In this document: piece by piece, positions 35,100 through 41,835 of the stretch
Layout of the letters: every line of letters starts with the position of its first letter
How positions within the stretch are numbered: position 1 is the stretch's first letter
Assembly (NCBI RefSeq): GCF_001667015.1
Contig: NZ_LZIS01000059.1
Location: 52,192 to 116,191, forward strand
From: Mycobacterium sp. E3198
GTDB lineage: Bacteria; Actinomycetota; Actinomycetes; Mycobacteriales; Mycobacteriaceae
Length of the DNA: 64,000 nt
Direction of reading: 5' to 3'
Notes under the pieces: generated by a model
What the model saw: only the letters and a program-made list of their open reading frames with translations
What the model was told of the DNA's origin: nothing
Database searches by the model: none
Made by a program: the position numbers and the translations under genes

Positions 35100-36161
35100 G
35101 TGCGAAAGCTGAAGGAAGAAATTGGCGGTCAGTTGTCACTGAGATTGAGTACCGTCACCGGCGTGGACACGACCACCCCGTCAGCAGACTTTCGAAGCAT
35201 CGTTCTGCGGGGAGCCAACGTTGCGTCCTACAAGTTTGCGCTCGCCAAATCGGTACTGGAGCTGGCCCAGGCGGGTGTCACCGAAGCCGCTCTAGAAGAC
35301 CTTGCTGTCCCGTTCAGCCGGGAGCTGTGCGCTCATCTGAAGGAAGTCGATACCCAGTCGACGTCCTCGGGTAGCCGTTTCCTGGATGCCTGCCGACACT
35401 TCAACGCGGGCAGAATCACCCAGACCGAACTGGTGGAGACGACAGCCTTGCTGGGCTTCAACAACGTCATCGACGCCTTCCACGTCGTTGACAGAGCCGA
35501 TGTCGGAACCCGCTTTTTCGTCGACGAACGGCATCAGTCCTTGCGGGGAATCCGGTTCACGGACGAGCTACTGACGCTGGCTTCCGACGGGACCACAAGA
35601 GATCCCCTCGATGCGGAGGCTGAATCTCGTTGGCAGCTCGTCGAGAGCGCCTGGGACGAACGCCGCTCTACCGGGAAAACGCTTGTCGTAGAGTATGACC
35701 GGCCAAGTGAGATGATCGTGCGTGGCATGCTCGGACATCGCCGCTCCATCACTTGGGTTCGTCCGGGACTCAGCGGCTACCAAGCCAGTACATGTTTCTA
35801 TTGCGGCACCACGATTACACCCCTTCTGGGCCTTGACTACTCTGCCGATGTCGACCACTACTTCCCCCACATGCTGATGAGCCGAGGAGTTTTCGTTGAC
35901 CTTGATGACGTCTGGAACTTGGTTCTAGCCTGTGCCGTGTGTAACCGGGGCCCATCCGGGAAGTTTGACCGGCTCCCTCACGGCGATTTCCTCGAAAGGC
36001 TTTGGCAGCGCAATGAGCAACTCATCAACAGTCACCACCCCTTAAGGGAATCGATCATCGCCGCTACGGGAGCCACACCCGAGGCACGGCTGCAATTCCT
36101 GCGCTCCGTCCAGACCCGCGCCACCGAGCACGCTCGTGCGGATTGGCGGCCACCGAGGTGA
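35100..36161 (+). CDS. HNH endonuclease of an HNH-MazG pair
   Basis: 353 aa from GTG 35100 (GAGG upstream; GTG 35163 also possible). The N-terminal 220 residues are helical and unassigned. Then STCFYCG (Cys about 231), DVDHYFPH (His about 251) and WNLVLACAVCNRGPSGKFDRLP with the second Cys pair: a zinc-stabilised HNH nuclease. The stop overlaps the next start (GTGA), coupling it to the MazG-like gene. Likely a DNA-cleaving defence effector; the trigger is unknown. Confidence 0.8.
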   Translation: MRKLKEEIGGQLSLRLSTVTGVDTTTPSADFRSIVLRGANVASYKFALAKSVLELAQAGVTEAALEDLAVPFSRELCAHLKEVDTQSTSSGSRFLDACRHFNAGRITQTELVETTALLGFNNVIDAFHVVDRADVGTRFFVDERHQSLRGIRFTDELLTLASDGTTRDPLDAEAESRWQLVESAWDERRSTGKTLVVEYDRPSEMIVRGMLGHRRSITWVRPGLSGYQASTCFYCGTTITPLLGLDYSADVDHYFPHMLMSRGVFVDLDDVWNLVLACAVCNRGPSGKFDRLPHGDFLERLWQRNEQLINSHHPLRESIIAATGATPEARLQFLRSVQTRATEHARADWRPPR

Positions 36162-36463
36162 CCGAGGGAAAACTGGTCCGCGACTTGATACCCGAAATCA
36201 TCCGGAAATCCGGCAGGCACCCGGAAGTGCGATATTTATCGGGTACCGAGTTGGTGGGCGCTCTGGTCGCCAAGCTCTGTGAGGAAGCACGCGAGGTCGG
36301 GGAAGCGTTCAAGGACCGAGAGTGTCTGGTGCAAGAACTGGCCGACCTCACGGAGGTGATCTCCGCACCAATGTCGGTGGGCGGCGTTGGGCAACAGGAG
36401 GTCTTCGACGTCGTGGAGGCGAAAGCTGCACTGCGGGGGCGGTTTACCACGATCCCCGGTTGA
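36158..36463 (+). CDS. MazG-like nucleoside triphosphate pyrophosphohydrolase
   Basis: 101 aa from GTG 36158. EGKLVRDLIPEIIRKSG, then LVGALVAKLCEEAREVGEAF and LVQELADLTEVISA show the all-alpha NTP pyrophosphatase pattern (K-L-V-R-D-x-I-P, E-E-x-x-E, E-x-x-D) with the metal-binding acids. Such enzymes cleave NTPs to NMPs. Coupled by overlap to the HNH nuclease gene, it may deplete nucleotides or edit a nucleotide signal as part of a two-gene module. The family is fairly firm, the role inferred. Confidence 0.78.
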   Translation: MTEGKLVRDLIPEIIRKSGRHPEVRYLSGTELVGALVAKLCEEAREVGEAFKDRECLVQELADLTEVISAPMSVGGVGQQEVFDVVEAKAALRGRFTTIPG

Positions 36464-36623
36464 TGTCCTCCGACGGATTTATGTCGCAGGATCTCCTTCC
36501 GTTACCGGGCCGCGCTGCCCGCCTACCTCAAGCCTCCCAGCGCCAACGGTCGGCGAGGTGACTAGGTCGCCACCGGAATGGACGGGGTCGGCTCTTTTAG
36601 TGCTCGGCCTTTGTGCTTGACGG

Positions 36624-36938
36624 TTATTGTGGTGGCGGCGGCGGAGGCGGCATCCCCGGCACGGGCGGGGTGAAGGTCGGCTGCCCTCCCATTTGAGGGG
36701 GGGCCGGGTAGTCCCAGCACGTCCCCGGTCCTTTACCGTCCGTCCCGAGGGATGTGCACACACGATAGCTACCGTCGGGATTGAAGCAGGTCGTGCGGAC
36801 CCCGATGGGCACGTTATACATAGTGTTCCACTCGGTCCTGCAGTTCTGGCCGGGATCAGCCGAGGCGGTTTCAGCTGCCACCACAGTGGCCGTAATGAGC
36901 ACTGCTCCGATACAGGCCGCAGCGATGACATTCTTCAT
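36624..36938 (-). CDS. small secreted proline-rich protein
   Basis: 104 aa from ATG 36938. MKNVIAAACIGAVLITATVVAAETASA is a cleavable signal peptide, followed by a Cys-containing core (QNCRTEWNTMY, RTTCFNPDGSYRVCTSLG, GTCWDYP) like the short Cys domains of mycobacterial exported proteins, and a Pro-rich tail ending PPPPPPPQ. Exported, probably to the cell envelope. Function unknown. Confidence 0.65.
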   Translation of the reverse strand: MKNVIAAACIGAVLITATVVAAETASADPGQNCRTEWNTMYNVPIGVRTTCFNPDGSYRVCTSLGTDGKGPGTCWDYPAPPQMGGQPTFTPPVPGMPPPPPPPQ

Positions 36939-37157
36939 AGTTCGGTGCTCCTTTCGGGCCGTACGGATGCAGATTCTGCACCTTCTCATGCGTAAATGAA
37001 ATGGTTAGCCCGTGCTGCTGCGCGAACGAATTCCCGGCTCGGGATATCGGCATGTGATATTACGTCCAGTAGCGGTTAGGACGTCGCCTAGGCAGGGACC
37101 CTACGAAGAGGGATGCCGCAAGCCGAGTAGAGGGAAGCCGGGCGAGGAGCGCACTTC

Positions 37158-37517
37158 CTAGTTTTTAGGGTTGCCAGCGCAATCGAACCAAGCTGGAAAA
37201 TCGGCGCAGACTGGCCGGTTTACGTCGACCCAGCCCAGGTTTGTGCAGATGGTGTAGGTCGTCCCGCCGTTCGGGCCGACTGTTCCTAAATGGGCGCAGT
37301 CCCCACTTGGGTCCGGTCTGACCGGCTCGTTGACGTGAATCCAGCCGACGCTTGTGCACAGCGTGTAGGCATGAGCTTCCGGGACGAGTGTTCCTATGTC
37401 GGTACGGGCACACGATCCCGAGGGGTATGCGCCTGCTACCGGTGCAGCAATCAGGCCTGCAGCAATGAGCGTCGATGGCGGGATAGCTTGCAGCGCAGCA
37501 AGTCTCATAATCCACAC
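37158..37517 (-). CDS. small secreted protein with duplicated Cys motif
   Basis: 119 aa. MRLAALQAIPPSTLIAAGLIAAPVAGA is a signal peptide (ATG 37517 or 37508). The mature part has two similar units: HAYTLCTSVGWIHVNEPV and TTYTICTNLGWVDVNRPV, each preceded by a Cys (SCART, DCAHLG), so an internal duplication. Follows the 153-aa secreted gene by 5 bp on the same strand, probably one operon. Confidence 0.65.
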   Translation of the reverse strand: MWIMRLAALQAIPPSTLIAAGLIAAPVAGAYPSGSCARTDIGTLVPEAHAYTLCTSVGWIHVNEPVRPDPSGDCAHLGTVGPNGGTTYTICTNLGWVDVNRPVCADFPAWFDCAGNPKN

Positions 37518-37522
37518 CTTGA

Positions 37523-37984
37523 TCAGAAAGGCGCAACGTTGTCGATGCTGACAAACATGCCGTGCCCAGTGCCGTCGTTGGTGAAGCGGGTGCCGTCGCT
37601 GTTCGGGAGGATTGTCCAGCCCAGCACGTTATAGGCCTGGCCGTAGTTAAGAACGATGTCGTTCTGAGGGCTGGCACTGCCGCCAGCGGCGATGTTCCCG
37701 TTCATCCAGGAGAACGCTCCGCCTGACGTGACGTTTGCGATGTCCCAGTGAATAGCCTCACCGCCGCAGCGCAAGTATGTGCCGGGCGGAGGGGGACAAC
37801 GGGGAGGTGGATCAACCGGGGCTTGCGCGAATCCCGGAAGGTATTGGCAACCCACCCTGTCCGGCTGGACGTCGCAGCGAACCTTGCCAGACTCGGTCCT
37901 GACACGTTGGTCAGCGTTAGCCGCCGGTAACCCGACGAAACCTAATGCGATAACGACAGCGACCACAAACGCGATCCGCTTCAT
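37523..37984 (-). CDS. secreted hypothetical protein
   Basis: 153 aa. MKRIAFVVAVVIALGFVGLPAANA is a clear signal peptide. Mature part: VRCDVQPDRVGCQYLPGF, a Pro-rich patch, then beta-rich NDIVLNYGQAYNVLGWTI and FTNDGTGHGMFVSIDNV. Similar small exported proteins are frequent in mycobacteria and their prophages. First gene of the pair with the duplicated-Cys protein. Confidence 0.65.
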   Translation of the reverse strand: MKRIAFVVAVVIALGFVGLPAANADQRVRTESGKVRCDVQPDRVGCQYLPGFAQAPVDPPPRCPPPPGTYLRCGGEAIHWDIANVTSGGAFSWMNGNIAAGGSASPQNDIVLNYGQAYNVLGWTILPNSDGTRFTNDGTGHGMFVSIDNVAPF

Positions 37985-38051
37985 GGGTCTGAGGGTAATG
38001 AGCCGGTGTCTCTACCCGCAGCAGATCGAACGACCAGGGTGGCGACTGAGA

Positions 38052-38282
38052 TCAGTCCAAACGCGAGACCACGATCTCAAGGGTTGTGCCGATTGCCTCG
38101 GCTACGTGGCGGAGTTCGATTACATCCAGGCGGCGTTCACCTGACTCATACTTGCTGACGAACGACTGGGGTACGTCTAACCGCTCAGCGACCCGCGCCT
38201 GGGTGAGTCCAGCTTCTCGGCGCAGCTGCCGCAGCAAGGTGCACAGCTGCTGGTACTCCGCCGAGTAGATGGATTTCTCCAC
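38052..38282 (-). CDS. XRE-family transcriptional regulator
   Basis: 76 aa, a single Cro/CI helix-turn-helix: LCTLLRQLRREAGLTQARVAERLDVPQSFVSKYESGERRLDVIEL. Diverges from a secreted-protein gene with a perfect inverted repeat between them, so it probably autoregulates and controls the flanking exported-protein genes. Confidence 0.85.
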   Translation of the reverse strand: MEKSIYSAEYQQLCTLLRQLRREAGLTQARVAERLDVPQSFVSKYESGERRLDVIELRHVAEAIGTTLEIVVSRLD

Positions 38283-38307
38283 CCAGCCAGCGCACCGTGG
38301 GCCTGCT

Positions 38308-38328
38308 AATATCCCAATTTAGGATATT
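38308..38328. promoter_or_regulatory. probable XRE operator
   Basis: AATATCC (38308-38314) and GGATATT (38322-38328) form a perfect 7-bp inverted repeat around CAATTTA, in the 82-bp gap between the divergent XRE gene and a secreted-protein gene. Size and symmetry suit a Cro/CI dimer. Confidence 0.65.
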
Positions 38329-38364
38329 CGAGCGTTCATCCAATAAGCCAGGAGTCATGCACCG

Positions 38365-38712
38365 ATGCTCCAGCAAAGTTGTAGACGGGCGAACGCATTA
38401 CTCCTGGCGGTCCCGGCGGCAATGACGATCGGCATGATGTCGGCCCCCTCGGCCCACGCCGTGCCAGCCAACTGCAACGCGGTGACAAATCCGCAAGTCG
38501 TTTATACCCCGTGCTGGCAGAGCTACGTCCACGGCGAGCAGTGGGCATTCGACGCAATCAAGCAGTTGGGACGACCACCCCGAACCATTCCGGGATTTGG
38601 AACAGACCAAGTAGTTGTGATATGCCGCCAGGGACTAAGCCAAGAGAACCCACCCGATCGTGCTGCCTGGGCGGACGGGTGCTCCAGCGTGTTTGCTGCA
38701 CAGCTGGGCTGA
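38365..38712 (+). CDS. small secreted protein
   Basis: 115 aa from ATG 38365. LLLAVPAAMTIGMMSAPSAHA is a signal peptide with A-x-A cleavage. The mature part has four Cys (ANCNAV, TPCWQSY, VICRQGLS, DGCSSVF) likely in two disulfides. No family recognised. First gene of a plus-strand exported-protein run under the probable XRE operator. Confidence 0.65.
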   Translation: MLQQSCRRANALLLAVPAAMTIGMMSAPSAHAVPANCNAVTNPQVVYTPCWQSYVHGEQWAFDAIKQLGRPPRTIPGFGTDQVVVICRQGLSQENPPDRAAWADGCSSVFAAQLG

Positions 38713-38716
38713 TTTC

Positions 38717-39037
38717 GTGAGGAAGTTGGCGTTGATTAGCGTCCTTGCTGGCGGTGCCCTGGTGGTCAACATCAACGCTATGGCCCACGCCGATGTCAAC
38801 GATTTTATCGAAGATGTTCATGGAGAGCTGGGAGTTTCGAACTTTACTAGCGGAGACTCGGGTCTGGCCGCTCAGGGCGTGTGGATCTGTAACCAGCTTG
38901 ACAATGGGGCGCAGTTTAGTGTCGTGCTGCAGCGGTTTGTTCAAGCCAATCCTGGAATCCTGCCCTTTACTGCTGGTCGACTCGCAGCTATTGCCGTAAG
39001 GGATATCTGTCCTTGGCATCGAAATGACATCTACTAG
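38717..39037 (+). CDS. DUF732-family secreted protein
   Basis: 106 aa from GTG 38717, four bases after the previous stop. The signal peptide is RKLALISVLAGGALVVNINAMAHA. The mature domain FIEDVHGELGVSN, then GVWICNQLDNGAQFSVVLQRFV and LAAIAVRDICPWH matches DUF732, a small disulfide-bonded domain (two Cys) widespread in mycobacterial exported proteins and phages. Function unknown. Confidence 0.75.
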   Translation: MRKLALISVLAGGALVVNINAMAHADVNDFIEDVHGELGVSNFTSGDSGLAAQGVWICNQLDNGAQFSVVLQRFVQANPGILPFTAGRLAAIAVRDICPWHRNDIY

Positions 39038-39160
39038 ACGATGGCGCAGCGTCGGTCCTCCGAAGTGGCGTGCCACTCGCAGGGGAACTCTCCGACCCTT
39101 TTCCAGGGGAGGGGCTTGGGTGCGGCCATTATCAGTATCTTCGTCTAGGAGTCATTGGTG

Positions 39161-39478
39161 ATGAAGAGAGCAGTAAGCACCGCCATCATGGCCCTGGGTG
39201 TGACAGGAGCTGTCATCTCTGCCCCTCCGGCTAACGCCAATCCCGGTAGCTACCTTGTTTGCGTGCAGAACTCTGTTCCTTGGGCAGTGAGCGATCCCGA
39301 CCTAGTGGCCCAAATGGGGAGAGTCGTCGAGGCCCAGATGGATGCCGGGCATAACGCGAATGAACTGGTCCCCGCAGCTAAGCAGGCCTGGAATCTTTCA
39401 TTCCACGATGCCGACATCGTCGTGGTGTGCGCCGGAGCGGCTCGCATCTATCACTGGCCTCTGACGCCGACAGGCTGA
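39161..39478 (+). CDS. small secreted DUF732-like protein
   Basis: 105 aa from ATG 39161 (AGGAG at 39147-39151; GTG 39158 is in frame). Signal peptide KRAVSTAIMALGVTGAVISAPPANA. The mature part, YLVCVQNSVPWAV ... VVEAQMDAGHNANELVPAA ... IVVVCAGAARIYHW, has two Cys in a DUF732-like helical layout. Last of the exported-protein run. Confidence 0.6.
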   Translation: MKRAVSTAIMALGVTGAVISAPPANANPGSYLVCVQNSVPWAVSDPDLVAQMGRVVEAQMDAGHNANELVPAAKQAWNLSFHDADIVVVCAGAARIYHWPLTPTG

Positions 39479-39698
39479 GCGATGAGGAAGAAGTCCTGAG
39501 CTTACCTCGGCACGCGCCAAATAATGACCCTCGGCAAGGTCGGCGTACTTTGGATCGGTTTTTTGCGAGGGTTCTGGGAACTTTGAGACACAAATTCGCA
39601 GATCACAGTTGTAAGTACTCAATTCGTCCTGGGCTCTGATCGTGTACTGGGATTGTGAGACTTTCCCACCGAAATGTGTAGGTACGTCAGGAGGATTC

Positions 39699-39974
39699 AT
39701 GTCGACTGCCCTTGAGGCCACCTTCTCGGCCAGGGAAGCAGCGGTTATTCTTGGGCGCTCATATTCTTGGTTGGATCAGCGTCTTCGCAATAGGAAATTC
39801 ACTTTGCCTGACGGTACTGTGCTGCAGCCCTGCCGAACCACAGGAGGCTACAGACGCTTCGATGTGGAGACAATCAAAGAGATAGCGTTCTGCTGCTATA
39901 GGAACAACTGGTTTACGACGATGCAGGAATTGAGAGGCAGCCTTCGCCGGCTGTGTGTAGCTGCCTACACGTAA
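39699..39974 (+). CDS. excisionase/MerR-like HTH protein near attR
   Basis: 91 aa from ATG 39699, with AGGAGG six bases upstream. FSAREAAVILGRSYSWLDQRLRNRKFTL followed by GYRRFDVETIKEIAFCCY is a MerR/excisionase-type winged helix. As the last gene before attR it mirrors the excisionase gene next to attL. A TTTGAGACA repeat shared with the resolvase upstream region lies about 110 bp before it. Confidence 0.7.
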   Translation: MSTALEATFSAREAAVILGRSYSWLDQRLRNRKFTLPDGTVLQPCRTTGGYRRFDVETIKEIAFCCYRNNWFTTMQELRGSLRRLCVAAYT

Positions 39975-40367
39975 AGGACCCTCATTCCCGCCCGCCTAGA
40001 CGTGCTCAGAGCCACGTTTGATGATCTCCGGGCTTTCCCCCTACCCTTGACCGACCGACCCCTACATCCTCACCACAGGATTACCACGGCATCATTGCCG
40101 CCCGTGCAACGAACAGAGTTGACAGTCGCAGGACCACGGATGCCATTCGTGCATTCTCTAGGGCTTCCCGCAAACTGAGGGCCCACTGCTCCGAGGACAC
40201 AAACGGGTCGCGCTTCTGACTCTTGGCGCATGACTTGCTCCTGCTCGACGGGTAGTTGACGCCGTCAACCCTCCAGGACGAATCCGCTGGAAACCAACCG
40301 GAACGAAAGGGAATGAGATGGAATGGACCTGCTGGTCAGCAGGGGTTTTGCCCAGTAGATGCTCGGT
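39975..40367. other. 393-bp non-coding right end of the element
   Basis: No convincing frame on either strand. It lies between the last element gene and attR and would contain the right arm for integrase and excisionase binding. No obvious direct repeats of arm-site type were found by eye. Confidence 0.4.
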
Positions 40368-40389
40368 TTCGATTCCCGGCAGCTCCACT
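40368..40389 (+). repeat. attR: right attachment-site repeat
   Basis: Exact 22-bp copy of 13186-13207 (the ssrA 3' end). Left of it, GG-T-TTCGA differs from the ssrA copy by one base, and the base after the repeat differs, setting the crossover limits. It is too short to rebuild a tRNA-like domain, so it is a scar and not a second tmRNA. Confidence 0.95.
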
Positions 40390-40473
40390 TAGCTTGTCCT
40401 TGCAAACTCCTACGCTGCTCAGCGCGGCGGGCATAGGCTCTGGCTATTCGGCGATGGGTATTGGGAGTGCGCG

Positions 40474-41667
40474 ATGTCGTATGTTCTTGCGTTGCCCGAA
40501 ATGATGTCCGCCGCGGCCACGAACGTGGCCTCGATCGGCTCGGAGGTCACGAAGGCAAACCAAGGCGTGGCGCAGGCCACCACCGGGGTGTTAGCCGCAG
40601 CCGAGGACGAGATCTCCGTAGAGATCGCCGCGTTGTTCTCCGCCCACGGCCAGGGCTTTCAAGCGCTTGGCTCACAGGCGGCGGCTTATCAACAGTGGTT
40701 TGTGCAGGCCTTGACCGGCGCGGCCGGTGCGTATGCCGGCGCCGAGGCGGCCAACGCGTCACCGCTGGCCGCCCTCGAGCAGGCGGTGCTCGGTGTTCAG
40801 CAGGAAGTTCAGCAGATCCCCACGACGCTGGCGGCCGGGATCACCCAGGAATTCGATGTCCTGTTTGCCGACCCACATTCGCCGCTACTGGCTCTGCTGA
40901 CCGGCGACAATCCGCTACTCGGTCTCGTTGGGAGCAACACACCGCCGCGGTTGTTGCCGTTGCTGTTCGGGGAGACGGTGCAGCACACCACCTATAACGG
41001 GATGCCCGTCGTGCAGATCACGCCGGCCCATCCCAACGGGGACTACGTAGTGGCCATTCACGGAGGCGCGTTCATCTTGCCGCCGTCGATCTTCCACTGG
41101 CTGGATTACACGGTGATGGCGTATCAGACCGGCGCGACCATCGAGGTGCCGATCTATCCGCTGCTGCAGCAGGGCGGCACCGCCGGCACGGTGGTCCCCA
41201 CCATGGCCGGCTTCATTGCCCAGGAGGTCGGCCTCTACGGGACCTCCCACGTCAGCGTGATCGGTGACTCCGCGGGCGGCAACCTCGCATTGGCGGCCGC
41301 CGAATACCTGGTGGCCAACAACCCTTCTGGCGTACCGGGGGCAATGGTTCTGCTGTCGCCCTGGCTGGACTTGGCGCGGTCCGGGGGGCAGATCGGCAAC
41401 GTGTGGGCGAACGGACTTTCCCTGACCAACCCCGAGGTGAGTCCGCTGTACGGGTCGCTCAGCGGGCTTCCGCCGACGTATGTCTATTCGGGCTCGCTGG
41501 ATTCGCTCTTCCCCGAGGCGCTTGCCCTCCAGCAAGAAGCCATCACGCAGGGGGCCCCGATGGGCTTCGTTCTGGCGCAGGGCCAAGTTCACGACTGGAT
41601 TCTGCTCACCCCGACCGGCCCTCGATACTGGGCGCAGATCGACCAGGAACTCGGCATCGCGCACTGA
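40474..41667 (+). CDS. lipY: PE-domain triacylglycerol lipase LipY
   Basis: 397 aa. Residues 1-100 are a PE domain (PEMMSAAATNVASIGSEV with the Pro-Glu), the ESX-5 export signal of mycobacterial lipases. A helical linker (100-165) precedes an HSL-type alpha/beta hydrolase: oxyanion HGGAF (196-200), nucleophile GDSAGG with Ser266, Asp343 (SLDSLFPE) and His373 (QVHDW). Hydrolyses host or stored triacylglycerols after secretion (known for LipY). In M. tuberculosis lipY (Rv3097c) also lies near ssrA, so this gene marks where core DNA resumes after the element. GGGAG upstream of ATG 40474. Confidence 0.93.
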   Translation: MSYVLALPEMMSAAATNVASIGSEVTKANQGVAQATTGVLAAAEDEISVEIAALFSAHGQGFQALGSQAAAYQQWFVQALTGAAGAYAGAEAANASPLAALEQAVLGVQQEVQQIPTTLAAGITQEFDVLFADPHSPLLALLTGDNPLLGLVGSNTPPRLLPLLFGETVQHTTYNGMPVVQITPAHPNGDYVVAIHGGAFILPPSIFHWLDYTVMAYQTGATIEVPIYPLLQQGGTAGTVVPTMAGFIAQEVGLYGTSHVSVIGDSAGGNLALAAAEYLVANNPSGVPGAMVLLSPWLDLARSGGQIGNVWANGLSLTNPEVSPLYGSLSGLPPTYVYSGSLDSLFPEALALQQEAITQGAPMGFVLAQGQVHDWILLTPTGPRYWAQIDQELGIAH

Positions 41668-41775
41668 CGCGACGAACGTCAAGTAGTCGACTACTCTAGC
41701 TGGCCCGGCAGCCGCGGCGGAATCTGACGAGCGGGACAACGCAATACCGTCGTTTCGCGATGCGAAGGGGTTGTC

Positions 41776-41835
41776 ATGGACGCCCAAGAGTCGAAAAACC
41801 TGCGCGCCACAAAGGGATTGGTGTGGTCATCATGA
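41776..41835 (+). CDS. 19-aa leader peptide coupled to patatin gene
   Basis: MDAQESKNLRATKGLVWSS then TGA. GAAGGGG lies five bases upstream of ATG 41776, a better ribosome site than that of the large gene. Its stop overlaps the patatin start (ATGA at 41832-41835), so ribosomes finishing the leader could restart on the long frame. Probably a translational-coupling leader. Confidence 0.45.
   Translation: MDAQESKNLRATKGLVWSS

Larger units (their letters stand above)
13208..40389. mobile_element. 27-kb integrative element in ssrA (defence-island type)
   Basis: Bounded by a 22-bp direct repeat (attL 13186-13207, attR 40368-40389) derived from the ssrA 3' end. At the left end are integrase, excisionase-like protein and polymerase-like protein; a phage-repressor-like gene and a serine resolvase lie inside; a second excisionase-like gene sits near attR. 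No capsid, portal, tail, terminase or lysis genes were recognised, so it is a satellite-like or island element, not a complete prophage. Cargo includes nucleases, McrBC, HEPN, HNH-MazG, a Ser/Thr kinase and secreted proteins. Base composition is visibly less GC-rich than the flanks, most clearly at 14400-16400. Without it, ssrA would be followed by lipY, as near Rv3097c in M. tuberculosis. Confidence 0.93.

Noticed and set aside
40368..40389. Second tmRNA or tRNA at attR
   Set aside because: Only the 22-bp 3' end is duplicated; no acceptor 5' strand or body is present.
13208..40389. Complete prophage
   Set aside because: No terminase, portal, capsid, tail or lysis proteins were found among the frames.
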